NCBI RefSeq assembly: GCF_049341065.1
Contig: NZ_JBMPIX010000001.1
Location: 62,001 to 126,000, forward strand
Direction of reading: 5' to 3'
DNA: 64,000 nt
Source: Pacificoceanicola sp049341065
GTDB lineage: Bacteria > Pseudomonadota > Alphaproteobacteria > Rhodobacterales > Rhodobacteraceae
Shown: positions 17,970 through 26,406 of the stretch, one piece after another
Layout: each line of letters opens with the position of its first letter
Numbering within the stretch: the stretch's first letter is position 1
The notes under the pieces: model-generated
Databases searched by the model: none
Told to the model about the DNA's origin: nothing
The model's input: the letters and a program-made list of their open reading frames with translations, nothing else
Made by a program: the position numbers and the translations under genes

Positions 17970-18869
17970 TCAGGCCAACAGGCCGTTGTCTTGCATGAAT
18001 GAATACAGAGTTGCTGCCTGCGTTCCAGTCAGCGGCCAGGCGCCGGGCGGGCGCACGGCGCCGCAGTCCAGACCTTGCAGGGCGAGGGCGGATTTGACGC
18101 CGGTCACATTGGTGCCGCCCATCTCTTCGGCCCGGACGTCCTCGAACAGGCGCATCCCGGCGATCAGCGTGTTGGCCTGCTGGTAATCGCCTGCATTCAG
18201 CGCATCGCGGATCGCGACCGAGCGTTCGGGCCAGACATTGATCAATCCGCTGGTAAATCCGCGTGCACCCACGGCGCAAAGCGGCGGAGCCCAGACCTCG
18301 GCCAGACCGCCGACCCAGATCACATCCGGGCTGGAGGCGTCGATGGCGCGGGCAAGGTTCATTGGATTGGGCGTTGCCCATTTGACACCTGCGACGCCGT
18401 CGATCGCGGTCAGCCGGGCGATGGCATCGGTGCCGATGGCGTCATTGCGCAGGTACAGCATGGCGGGCAGGCCATCGCCCGCCTCGACCACGCGTTTGAC
18501 GTAATCCTCAAGCCCGCGCGGGGCGACAAAGGGATCGGGTGTCTGGTGGATCATCAGGGCATCGGCGCCCACGGATTTCGCATGGGCGGCAGCACGCGTC
18601 GCCTCGCGGATGCCGCGCCCGATCCCTGCAAAGAGCGGCACGCGGCCCGCCACTAGCTGAACGGAGTGTTCCGTAAACAACTGGCTTTCCGCTTCGTCCA
18701 GCGCATAGAATTCGCCGGTGTTGCCATTGGCCACAAGGATATCGACCCCGGCGCCTATCGCGCGGTCGATGATCGGGGCCAGACGCTCCGGAGCCAATTC
18801 CCCCACACTGTCGTAAGGCGCAACAAGGATGCCGGATATGCCGGTCAGGGCCATGCGGATGCGGTTCAT
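17970..18869 (-). CDS. DHDPS/NAL-family lyase (DapA-like aldolase or dehydratase of a keto sugar acid)
   Basis: Class I TIM-barrel lyases of this family form a Schiff base with a keto acid such as pyruvate. The Schiff-base lysine is K163 in GVAGVKWATP, the catalytic tyrosine Y139 in AMLYLRND, and the carboxylate-binding loop is NGNTGEF (48-54), where DapA has GTTGE. The 299-residue length is normal. True DapA is unlikely in this context; 2-keto-3-deoxy-aldonate aldolase or a dehydratase of the same fold fits the neighbouring IlvD/Edd gene better. The start overlaps the dehydratase stop by one base (TGATG), implying coupling. Confidence 0.87.
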   Translation of the reverse strand: MNRIRMALTGISGILVAPYDSVGELAPERLAPIIDRAIGAGVDILVANGNTGEFYALDEAESQLFTEHSVQLVAGRVPLFAGIGRGIREATRAAAHAKSVGADALMIHQTPDPFVAPRGLEDYVKRVVEAGDGLPAMLYLRNDAIGTDAIARLTAIDGVAGVKWATPNPMNLARAIDASSPDVIWVGGLAEVWAPPLCAVGARGFTSGLINVWPERSVAIRDALNAGDYQQANTLIAGMRLFEDVRAEEMGGTNVTGVKSALALQGLDCGAVRPPGAWPLTGTQAATLYSFMQDNGLLA

Positions 18870-20599
18870 CAGTTGATCTCCGGTTCCGGCACTGGTCCGC
18901 CAAAGTCCGTGCGCAGGAAGTCGAAGTCACAGCCCTTGTCCGCCTGTTCGACATGTTTCGAGAACATCTGGCCGTATCCGCGTTCATAGCGCGGCGAGGG
19001 GGCTTGCCACTTGGCGCGGCGGGCCTCCAGTTCGGCATCCGACAGGGCGACATTCAGGGTTCGGTTCGGGATGTCGACCTCGATGATATCCCCGGTTTCG
19101 ATCAATGCCAGAGGTCCGCCGATAAACGCCTCGGGGGCGACGTGCAGGATGCATGCCCCGTATGAGGTGCCGGACATCCGCGCATCGGACAGACGCACCA
19201 TGTCGCGGTGTCCATCCTTGAGCAGAGCCTTGGGCATCGGGATCATCCCCCATTCAGGCATGCCGGGGCCCCCCAGCGGCCCGGCATTGCGCAGCACCAA
19301 CACATGGTCGGGCGTCATCGGATAGTCTTCGTCGTTGATGATGGTTTTCAGCTCGGCATAGCTGTCGGCGACGATGGCGGGGCCTTTGTGGGTCTGGAAC
19401 TTGGGGTCCATGGCGGCGGGTTTGATCACCGCGCCATCAGGGGCAAGGTTGCCCTTGAGAACCGCCAGAGAGCCTTCGTGATAGACCGGGTTCGACAGCG
19501 GGCGGATCACGTCATCATTGTAATTGACCGCCTCGGCGATGTTTTCGCCCATGGTCTTGCCGTTCACCGTCATCACCGACAGGTCCAGCTTGTCGCCGAG
19601 TTCCTTCATCAGCGCGGGCAACCCGCCGGCGTAAAAGAAATCTTCCATCAGGTATTCTTTGCCCGAGGGGCGGATATTGGCCAGAACGGGCGTGGCATGG
19701 CCGATCTCGTCGAGGTGGTCCAGTTCCAGCGGCACCCCGGCACGGCGGGCCATGGCGATCAGGTGGATGATGGCGTTGGTCGAACAGCCCGTGGCCATGG
19801 CGACCGTCACGGCATTGCGCGTGGATTCCCAGGTCATGATCTTGTCGGGGGTCAGATCCTCCCAGACCATTTCAACCGCGCGTCGCCCGCAGGCGGCGGC
19901 CATGCGTTTGTGCGCGGCATCGGGGGCCGGGATCGAAGAGGCCCCGGGCAGGGTGAGGCCCCAGCCGTCGGCAATGCTCATCATCGTGCTGGCGGTGCCC
20001 ATGGTCATGCAGGTGCCATAGCTGCGTGCGATGCCGCCCTGAACACCATCCCATTGGTCCTTGGTGATGGTTCCGGCGCGGCGTTCGTCCCAGTATTTCC
20101 AGACGTCGGTGCCGCTGCCCAGCTTTTCGCCCGCATAGTTGCCGCGCAGCATGGCGCCCGCGGGCATGTAGATGAAGGGCAAGCCCATCGAGACCGCGCC
20201 CATGACCAGCGCCGGGGTGCTCTTGTCGCAGCCGCCCATCAGCACTGCCCCGTCGATAGGGTGCGAGCGCAGGGTTTCCTCGACCTCGAGCGCGCCCATG
20301 TTGCGATACAGCATCGAGGTGGGTTTCAGGAACTGTTCCGAGAAGGAATGCACCGGCATTTCCACCGGTGTGCCGCCCGCCTGCAAGATCCCGCGTTTGA
20401 CCCATTCGGCGCGGTCGCGCAGGTGGTGGTGGCAGGGGGACAGGTCAGACCATGTGTTGATGATGGCGATGACGGGTTTGCCTTCCCAGTCATCGGCGGT
20501 CCAGCCCATCTGCATGGCACGCGAACGGTGCCCCATGGAGCGCAGATCATCCGGCGCGAACCAACGGGCGCTGCGCAGGTCTTCGGGTTTCTTTGTCAT
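18869..20599 (-). CDS. IlvD/Edd-family aldonate dehydratase (L-arabinonate dehydratase-like)
   Basis: This is an iron-sulfur, Mg-dependent dehydratase converting an aldonate to a 2-keto-3-deoxy acid. The 576 residues have the three cluster cysteines C56 (SDLSPCHHHL), C124 (MGGCDKSTPA) and C197 (YGTCMTMGTA), and the catalytic serine motif SDARMSGTSYG. The length and cysteine spacing are very close to pentonate dehydratases such as L-arabinonate dehydratase, rather than to biosynthetic IlvD. GAGGAG overlaps the stop of the upstream 40-aa ORF and serves as ribosome site. It lies in one operon with the TRAP transporter and the lyase. Which aldonate is used is not decidable here. Confidence 0.9.
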   Translation of the reverse strand: MTKKPEDLRSARWFAPDDLRSMGHRSRAMQMGWTADDWEGKPVIAIINTWSDLSPCHHHLRDRAEWVKRGILQAGGTPVEMPVHSFSEQFLKPTSMLYRNMGALEVEETLRSHPIDGAVLMGGCDKSTPALVMGAVSMGLPFIYMPAGAMLRGNYAGEKLGSGTDVWKYWDERRAGTITKDQWDGVQGGIARSYGTCMTMGTASTMMSIADGWGLTLPGASSIPAPDAAHKRMAAACGRRAVEMVWEDLTPDKIMTWESTRNAVTVAMATGCSTNAIIHLIAMARRAGVPLELDHLDEIGHATPVLANIRPSGKEYLMEDFFYAGGLPALMKELGDKLDLSVMTVNGKTMGENIAEAVNYNDDVIRPLSNPVYHEGSLAVLKGNLAPDGAVIKPAAMDPKFQTHKGPAIVADSYAELKTIINDEDYPMTPDHVLVLRNAGPLGGPGMPEWGMIPMPKALLKDGHRDMVRLSDARMSGTSYGACILHVAPEAFIGGPLALIETGDIIEVDIPNRTLNVALSDAELEARRAKWQAPSPRYERGYGQMFSKHVEQADKGCDFDFLRTDFGGPVPEPEIN

Positions 20600-20609
20600 G
20601 GTGGGCTCC

Positions 20610-20732
20610 TCAGGAAATCGGTTGGGCGAAGGTGAACATCAAAAAGATGATCAGTCCAGCCAGGACCAGCCCAAACAACCAGGGCCAGATGCCATACCCG
20701 TTGATGTCGTCATGTGAATCGCGTCCGATCAT
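20610..20732 (-). CDS. 40-aa single-span membrane peptide between TRAP permease and dehydratase
   Basis: The ATG at 20732 is preceded by GAGGAAACCCCA, a good Shine-Dalgarno at normal distance. It opens 40 codons ending in TGA at 20610. The product is a polar N-terminus (MIGRDSHDDINGYG) followed by one hydrophobic helix (WPWLFGLVLAGLIIFLMFTF). It sits 10 bases after the DctQM stop and 10 bases before the dehydratase start, and its stop codon contributes to the next ribosome site. That tight fit argues for a real, translated gene. It might be a small accessory subunit of the TRAP transporter. I know of no name for it. Confidence 0.75.
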   Translation of the reverse strand: MIGRDSHDDINGYGIWPWLFGLVLAGLIIFLMFTFAQPIS

Positions 20733-20742
20733 TGGGGTTTCC

Positions 20743-22818
20743 TCAATTCAGCAGTTCGGGAAGGAAGAGGGCGATTTGCGGGAACATCATCACAAGGAAC
20801 AGGCCGATGATCTGAAGCCCGATAAAGGGCAGCACCGCGAGAAAGATTTCCTGCAGGGTGACGTCCTTGGGCGCGACCGATTTCAGCCAGAAACAGGCGG
20901 GGCCAAAGGGCGGCGACAGGAAGTAGATCTGGATGTTCATTACAAAAAGGATGCCAAACCAGATTTTCGCCTGATCCTCGGTCAGACCCAGTTCGGGGGC
21001 CAGTGTCATGACCACGGGGGCAAAGACCGGCACGGTGATCAGCACGATGGCGATCCATTCCATGAAGGTGCCCAGCACCATCAGGATCAACATCATCACG
21101 AGCACCGTGCCCATGGCGCTCAGGCCGAGGTCAAGGAACAGCGAGCGCATGAATTCACCGCCCCCCACAAGGTTGAAGATGCCGACAAAGGACACCGCGC
21201 CCAGCACCAGCCAGATGATCGTGCCGACGGTTGTCATGGTGCCCAGCAGCGCTGCCGACAGCACATCCCACTTGAACTTGTTGCGTACCGCCGCCACCAC
21301 CATCGCTCCGATGCAGCCCACAGCCGCAGCCTCGGTCACCGAGGCGACACCGCCATAGATCGAGCCCATCACGGCGGCGATCAGCAAGATGCAGAGCAAC
21401 ACGGCGGTCAGACGTTCGCGCGACAGTTTCTGTTCGGACCCGGTCATTTCCGCCACTTCGGCAGCGGTCGGGGCAAGACTGTGGTTCAGGTTCACCCGGA
21501 TCAGTACGTAGCCAGCGTAAAAGATCGCCAGCATGACGCCGGGAATGGCCCCGGCCATGAACAGATCGCCAATGCCGACCTCGGCGCTCAGGCCGTAGAC
21601 GATCATGATGATCGAGGGCGGGATCAGCGTCGCCAAGGCGCCCGATGCGCAGATCAGACCGATGGTCAGCTTGCGGTCATAGCCAAGGCGGAACATTTGG
21701 GGCAGGGCGACAAGGCCCAGCATGACGATCTCGCCGCCCATGACGCCGGACATGGCGGCAAGGATCACGGCGACGACGGTGGTTTGCACCGCCACCCCGC
21801 CGCGCAGGTTTCCGGCAAAGACCGACATGGCGTCGAACAGGTCTTCGGCAATGCCCGCCCGCTCAAGGATCGAGGCCATGAGGACAAAGAACGGCACCGC
21901 GACAAGGCTGTAGTGCTCCAGCAGGCCCACGGCGTTCGAGGACACAAGGAAAAGCCCGCGCGGCCCGAAAAAGCCGATCGCCATGATGACTGAAACCGCC
22001 AGAGTGACGATGCCCAGCGGCATGCCAGTCATCATCAGCGCGATCAGCAGCACCACCATGATGATCGAGATTGTGCCCAGATCCATCTTGCGCAATTGCA
22101 GAGCCTTGGACGGGTCCATTTCCTTGCCCAGACCGGTGATGAAATCGGAAAACACGCTGGCAATCTGCACGTCCATCACGTGCGACAGGAAGGCAGCGAC
22201 GAAGTAGACGATGAAATAGGCCCCGACGGCCTTGATCAGCCAGCGCGCCCAGGACACCTGCACATGCCGGTTCAGGTTCATCATCAGCTGCGCCAGATAC
22301 ATGAAGGCGCCGGTGACCATCAGCCCTTTCATCATCATCGGCAGCGGAGAGTTGAAGGCCGAGCCGGATTTCTCGACCCGCATGACGCTGTCATAGGCAC
22401 GGATTGAAGCATCGGTCAGCAGCATGTAAAGCGCCGCAACACCCACAACCATGGCGAACAGGTCCAGCCACCAGCGCTGGTTGCGACTGGCCAGCCCGTG
22501 GATCACGGTGATGGCGATATGGCGTTGCTTCATCGTGACGTAGCCCGCCGACAGCATCCATGCGGCGGCGACGGTGACCATCACGGTCTCAAAGGCCCAG
22601 AAGGTCGGCGCGTTCAGCGCGTAGCGCGAGAAGACCTCGTAAAGCGTCGCCAAAGCGGCCACGAGGTAAAAGCAGGAAATGGCGATGCCCGAGATATGGC
22701 TGACGTGTTCGACGATGGTATAGTCGTCGCGGCTCAGATCGGCTTCCTCGTGCAGTGGATCCTGTGCGCCAATCTCGATTTCGGTCTCTTCCAGCGCGTT
22801 GTCTATTGTCCGCGACAT
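20743..22818 (-). CDS. TRAP transporter permease, fused DctQ-DctM
   Basis: TRAP permeases import organic acids driven by sodium gradients, using a periplasmic binding protein. The ~691-residue protein has the small DctQ-like four-helix part in about residues 40-230 (ALYEVFSRYALNAPTFWAFE is the typical DctQ motif). The large DctM part (about 260-691) has GMPLGIVTLAVS, SGALATLIPPSI and NIQIYFLSPPFGPA. I prefer the ATG at 22818 (MSRTID), which follows GGAGGGGGAG; an upstream in-frame ATG at 22908 lacks one. Fusion of Q and M is common in this group. It follows dctP, with 162 bases holding two strong hairpins between them. Confidence 0.94.
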   Translation of the reverse strand: MSRTIDNALEETEIEIGAQDPLHEEADLSRDDYTIVEHVSHISGIAISCFYLVAALATLYEVFSRYALNAPTFWAFETVMVTVAAAWMLSAGYVTMKQRHIAITVIHGLASRNQRWWLDLFAMVVGVAALYMLLTDASIRAYDSVMRVEKSGSAFNSPLPMMMKGLMVTGAFMYLAQLMMNLNRHVQVSWARWLIKAVGAYFIVYFVAAFLSHVMDVQIASVFSDFITGLGKEMDPSKALQLRKMDLGTISIIMVVLLIALMMTGMPLGIVTLAVSVIMAIGFFGPRGLFLVSSNAVGLLEHYSLVAVPFFVLMASILERAGIAEDLFDAMSVFAGNLRGGVAVQTTVVAVILAAMSGVMGGEIVMLGLVALPQMFRLGYDRKLTIGLICASGALATLIPPSIIMIVYGLSAEVGIGDLFMAGAIPGVMLAIFYAGYVLIRVNLNHSLAPTAAEVAEMTGSEQKLSRERLTAVLLCILLIAAVMGSIYGGVASVTEAAAVGCIGAMVVAAVRNKFKWDVLSAALLGTMTTVGTIIWLVLGAVSFVGIFNLVGGGEFMRSLFLDLGLSAMGTVLVMMLILMVLGTFMEWIAIVLITVPVFAPVVMTLAPELGLTEDQAKIWFGILFVMNIQIYFLSPPFGPACFWLKSVAPKDVTLQEIFLAVLPFIGLQIIGLFLVMMFPQIALFLPELLN

Positions 22819-22908
22819 GGCTCCCCCTCCGGTGTTGTCCGGGTGGCCCGGATCTGTGTTGTTTGGTGTCGACCTTTGGATTTTCCCGAACCGGGCGGTC
22901 TCCGGCAC

Positions 22909-22973
22909 CTCCCGGCCAAGCCCCTTCAGGCGGCCGGGAGGGCAAGTGTCAGGTCCCGGGGCGGCCCCGGGAC
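22909..22973 (-). promoter_or_regulatory. Two perfect 9-bp hairpins between dctP and dctQM
   Basis: Reading the minus strand, GTCCCGGGG/CCCCGGGAC (22973-22953, 3-nt loop) lies just after the dctP stop. CTCCCGGCC/GGCCGGGAG (22940-22909, 14-nt loop) follows. Neither is followed by a T-run, so they are unlikely to be simple terminators. They could protect the dctP message from 3' decay or reduce readthrough, giving more binding protein than permease. Confidence 0.7.
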
Positions 22974-22980
22974 GCGCAGG

Positions 22981-24024
22981 TTACAGCAGGCCAGCTTCTT
23001 TCATGAAGGCGATGTGCGAGTCGTAGACTTCCTTCGCCAGCGGGCTTTGCGCTGCGAAATCGGCCCAGGCTTCCTGAGCGATCTTGCGGAAGGCGTCGCG
23101 CTCGGCCTGCGGCCAGTCGATCACTTCCAACTCGCCCGCGGCCTTGTCACGTGCGACCAGTTGACGGTCGAGGCGGTCAAAGTACTGACGCAGACCGTTG
23201 TAGGCAGCCAGATACCAGGTTTCGAGCGCGACTTGTTCGGCCTCGCTCAGCTCGTCATAGACGGCCTGGCCGATGGTGAACTGCAGGATCGGTGTCGAAT
23301 GGATGCCCGGGAAGATCGGGAACTTGGCGATCTTGTGCATGCCATTTGCGTCGTTGTTGGCATAGGCCGAGTTGTCCGCCGCGTCGATCACGCCCTTTTC
23401 CAGCGCGCCGTAGGTTTCAGAGCCGGACATCGACACCGGGGCCGCGCCGACACGCTTGAAGACATCGGCTGCCAGCCCTTCGGGCGAGCGCACCTTGACA
23501 CCTTTGAAATCGGCCACGCCGCGGATCGGCACCTTGGACACAAACGCCTCGCGGGCATAGGCGCCGCAGCCGATCACGTGGACGCCGCCGTCATAATGCG
23601 CGTCAAACAGCTTTTGCAGCATTTCCTTGCCGCCGCCCTGCGCGCAATAGGCCTGGATCTGGTCGGCGCTGTCATAGCCCGCAATCAGATCGCCCATAAG
23701 GGCAAAGGCCGGATCGATGCCTGCGAAATAGTTGATCGAGGTGAGGTCGCCGTCCAGAATGCCTACGCTGATCGCCTCGGCGGTTTCGCGGCGCGGAACG
23801 ACAGCATCGACAGGCAGCAGTTCGACGGTCAACGATCCGCCGGTCATGGCTTCGAGCTTTGGCACCCATTCCTTGTTCAAATAGGCCAGCGAGGCATGGC
23901 TGGCATTGGATGACGTCTGGATTTTCAGGACACGGTCTGCCGCGTCAGCGGCGGTCGCCGCGATTCCCATCGCCGAGACCATCAAGGCCGCTTTGGTAAA
24001 TCCGTTCAGAAGATTGAATTTCAT
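22981..24024 (-). CDS. TRAP transporter substrate-binding protein DctP
   Basis: This periplasmic receptor delivers an organic acid to the DctQM permease. The 347-residue precursor has a signal peptide (MKFNLLNGFTKAALMVSAMG, cleavage near ADAAD at 27-31). The DctP fold segments include VRSPEGLAADVFKRVGAAPV and GALEKGVIDAADNSAYANND, where the conserved Arg (in KVRSPE) normally forms a salt bridge with the substrate carboxylate. It is the first gene of the catabolic operon, with the GntR gene divergent upstream. The ligand is probably a sugar acid or related carboxylate, inferred from the neighbours. Confidence 0.93.
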   Translation of the reverse strand: MKFNLLNGFTKAALMVSAMGIAATAADAADRVLKIQTSSNASHASLAYLNKEWVPKLEAMTGGSLTVELLPVDAVVPRRETAEAISVGILDGDLTSINYFAGIDPAFALMGDLIAGYDSADQIQAYCAQGGGKEMLQKLFDAHYDGGVHVIGCGAYAREAFVSKVPIRGVADFKGVKVRSPEGLAADVFKRVGAAPVSMSGSETYGALEKGVIDAADNSAYANNDANGMHKIAKFPIFPGIHSTPILQFTIGQAVYDELSEAEQVALETWYLAAYNGLRQYFDRLDRQLVARDKAAGELEVIDWPQAERDAFRKIAQEAWADFAAQSPLAKEVYDSHIAFMKEAGLL

Positions 24025-24094
24025 GAGGTTCCTCCCTTTGGGTTGTCACAATTGCCGGGCAAGCACTCCTCCTGCTGTCCAGCTTGACGAGTCA

Positions 24095-24108
24095 ACTGAT
24101 ATATTAGT
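24095..24108. promoter_or_regulatory. Candidate GntR operator
   Basis: ACTGATATATTAGT is a 14-bp palindrome with only one mismatched pair. It lies in an AT-rich spot of the otherwise GC-rich gap between dctP (start 24024) and the divergent GntR gene. Its size fits operators of FadR-type GntR regulators. No search for a second copy was possible beyond reading. Confidence 0.5.
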
Positions 24109-24218
24109 ACATTAAAGTGGTCAACGTTGCGGTTTGCAACCGACCCGGGGATTGGTGCAAAGACTTTTCCGGCAGGGGCGAGCCCTGCGACGGAGGCAGA
24201 GAAAAAGGGCAATCACAG

Positions 24219-24947
24219 GTGAGCCAGAGCCAGTTTGTATCGGAATTGACGCTATCACACGGCGGAGCAGAAGCCGCGTCGGTTCCAGCCTCGCAGGCGG
24301 CTTATGACGCGCTGCGCCGCCGGATTATCACGCTTGACCTGCCACCGGGCGCGGTAATCTCTCGTAGCGAGGAGGCCGAGCAGATGGGCGTCAGTCAGAC
24401 ACCGATCCGCGAGGCGCTGCAAAAGCTCGAACAGGATGGGTTGGTTCGTATCGTGCCGCAATCGCGCACCACCGTCCGCCGGATCGACGTCAAGCAACTG
24501 CATGAAACCCATTTCCTGCGCGTGGCCGTCGAAAGCGAAGTGGTGCGGCAACTTGCGCAAGGCGGTCACAAAGACAACCTGCGGCGGGCCCGCGCGGTCT
24601 TGCACATGCAGGGCGCGTTGGTCGGGGATACCGACCAGATGGACATGTTCGATGCGCTGGATCGCAGTTTTCACCTGACCTTGTTCGAGGCGCTGGGCAT
24701 GGGCCGTTTGCACGCCATGCTGGCACGGCAGTTGGGGCATCTGTCGCGGTGCCAACGTCTGGACCTGCAGCGCGACGGCAAGATGGCGGACATCATCGCC
24801 GCGCATACGGCGATCATCGATGGCATCGACGCGGGTGATCACGATGCCGCAGTCGCGGCGATGCGGGCGCATTTGTCCGGTACGATCCGCAGAGTGCCGG
24901 ATTTGCAGGATGAATTTCCCGATTATTTCACCACCGGCGCCGATTGA
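24219..24947 (+). CDS. GntR-family (FadR subfamily) transcriptional regulator
   Basis: The N-terminal winged helix-turn-helix (AYDALRRRIITLDLPPGAVI, then EEAEQMGVSQTPIREALQKL) is the classic GntR signature. The C-terminal all-helical FCD ligand domain includes FHLTLFEALG and AHTAIIDGIDAGDHDAAVAAM, with the His residues that commonly hold a metal. I take the GTG at 24219 (VSQSQFVSEL) as start; an ATG at 24117 would add 34 non-typical residues. Divergence from dctP and the candidate palindrome between them suggest that it controls the catabolic operon in response to a pathway metabolite. The gene is ordinary in length (242 aa). Confidence 0.9.
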   Translation: MSQSQFVSELTLSHGGAEAASVPASQAAYDALRRRIITLDLPPGAVISRSEEAEQMGVSQTPIREALQKLEQDGLVRIVPQSRTTVRRIDVKQLHETHFLRVAVESEVVRQLAQGGHKDNLRRARAVLHMQGALVGDTDQMDMFDALDRSFHLTLFEALGMGRLHAMLARQLGHLSRCQRLDLQRDGKMADIIAAHTAIIDGIDAGDHDAAVAAMRAHLSGTIRRVPDLQDEFPDYFTTGAD

Positions 24948-24999
24948 CGAGGCTTGATCCCCCTGCCAGTTTGCGCGGCGGTTCAGCTAAGGTTTATCG

Positions 25000-26271
25000 A
25001 TGGACAGCCTCTCACTCTGGAACCTGAGCGCGCAAGAGTCGCCCATGGATACAGCCGCCGAAGCGCCTGTTGAGGGCGCGCCCGACGTGGTGGTGATCGG
25101 CGCGGGCTATACCGGCCTGTCGACGGCGCTTTTCGCGGCCGAGGGGGGGCTGTCGGTGCATGTGCTCGAGGCGCAATGCGTCGGATACGGCGGCTCGGGG
25201 CGCAATGTCGGCCTGGTGAACGCGGGGCTTTGGGTGCCGCCGGACAAGCTGCTGGACACGCTTGGCCCCAAAGTAGGCCCGCGCTTTCTGGAATTGTTCG
25301 GCAAGGGGCCGCAGGCGGTCTTTGATCTGATCGAAAAGCATCAGATCCGCTGCGAGGCGCGGCGCGAAGGGTCGATCCATGCGGCGCATTCCCCCGCCGG
25401 GCTGCGTGATCTTCAGGGCAGGCATGTAGCCTGGCAACGGCTTGGCGCGCCGGTCGATCTGCTGACCCGCGAGGAAACCGCCGAGCGCACCGGCACAGAC
25501 TTTTACCACGGCGGGCTTTTGGACCGCCGCGCGGGCAAGCTGAATCCGATGGGTTATGCGCGCGGGCTGGCACGGGCGGCGCGTGGTGCAGGCGCGAGGA
25601 TCAGCACCGGTGTGCCAGTCACGGGCTTGAATCGTCACGGCGACATCTGGCGTGTCCAGACCGGTCAAGGCGTGCTTGAGACGCCTCAGGTGGTGATGGC
25701 GACCAACGCCTATGGCGGGACATTATGGCCAGCGATGCAACGGGCCTTTTCCACCATCCATTTCTTTCAATTGGCTACCGAGCCTTTGGGGGCGGCGACC
25801 GAAGCCGTGATGCCCGGAGGGCAGGGGCTTTGGGATACGGCGCCGGTGATGACCTCACTGACGCGGGATGCTGCCGGGCGCGTGATCATCGGCTCGATGG
25901 GGCGGATGATCGGCACGCCGGATAGCGGGGTCAGCGCGCGCTGGGCGCGCAGGCGGCTGGCAAGGTTGTTCCCCGATCTGGGCGATGTGCATTTCGTCGA
26001 AGGCTGGGATGGCAAGATCGCAATGACGCCGGATCACATGCCGCGCATCTGCCAGCTTGCGGACGGGCTTTGGACGCCGATGGGGTATAACGGGCGCGGC
26101 ATCACCACGGGCACCCTGTTCGGCCGCGCCTTGGCCGAAGTTCTGGCGGGTGCGCCGCACGACCACTTGCCATTGCCGGTGACTTCTTTGCCAAGGTTGA
26201 CCGCTCCGGGGCTGCAAAGCCGCTTTTACGACCTGGCCTTTACCGCCAATCAGGTGATGCGCGGGTTCTGA
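25000..26271 (+). CDS. FAD-dependent oxidase of the DAO family (PuuB-like)
   Basis: The 423-residue protein has the FAD-binding dinucleotide fold VVVIGAGYTGLSTALFAAE (residues 30-48). It also has GGSGRNVGLVNAG, a segment characteristic of the gamma-glutamylputrescine oxidase/DAO group, and the C-terminal GYNGRGITTGTLFGRALAE that closes the FAD site. Such enzymes oxidise amines or amino acids to imines, giving peroxide. It lies 52 bases downstream of the GntR gene and may be read with it. It is an intact paralogue at superfamily level of the decayed oxidoreductase at 853-1991. The substrate is unknown. Confidence 0.88.
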   Translation: MDSLSLWNLSAQESPMDTAAEAPVEGAPDVVVIGAGYTGLSTALFAAEGGLSVHVLEAQCVGYGGSGRNVGLVNAGLWVPPDKLLDTLGPKVGPRFLELFGKGPQAVFDLIEKHQIRCEARREGSIHAAHSPAGLRDLQGRHVAWQRLGAPVDLLTREETAERTGTDFYHGGLLDRRAGKLNPMGYARGLARAARGAGARISTGVPVTGLNRHGDIWRVQTGQGVLETPQVVMATNAYGGTLWPAMQRAFSTIHFFQLATEPLGAATEAVMPGGQGLWDTAPVMTSLTRDAAGRVIIGSMGRMIGTPDSGVSARWARRRLARLFPDLGDVHFVEGWDGKIAMTPDHMPRICQLADGLWTPMGYNGRGITTGTLFGRALAEVLAGAPHDHLPLPVTSLPRLTAPGLQSRFYDLAFTANQVMRGF

Positions 26272-26381
26272 CGCCCGATCGGCCTCACGTAATGTGTTCA
26301 AAGCGCTCAAAAGCTGACAGTTCCGTGACATTTGGCCAAATTGTTTTGCCCGCATTGCAGTCGGCAGCGTAGCCTGAATCG

Positions 26382-26396
26382 CGGGAACCGTTCCCG
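26382..26396. promoter_or_regulatory. Perfect inverted repeat upstream of the XRE regulator
   Basis: CGGGAACCGTTCCCG has 7-bp arms around a single C and ends 10 bases before the regulator start, so a bound protein would cover the ribosome site. A second palindrome, TTTGGCCAAA, lies at 26331-26340. Autoregulation by the XRE protein is the simplest reading. Confidence 0.5.
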
Positions 26397-26406
26397 ATGA
26401 GAGCAC

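Noticed and set aside
17970..18869. Biosynthetic dihydrodipicolinate synthase (dapA)
   Set aside because: The binding loop is NGNTGEF rather than GTTGE, and the gene overlaps a catabolic aldonate dehydratase, so lysine synthesis is unlikely.
18869..20599. Biosynthetic dihydroxyacid dehydratase (ilvD)
   Set aside because: Cysteine spacing and length fit pentonate dehydratases better, and the operon includes TRAP import and a keto-acid lyase, not branched-chain amino acid genes.
19208..20635. 475-codon plus-strand open frame
   Set aside because: Antisense to the IlvD/Edd dehydratase, whose cysteine and serine motifs are intact.
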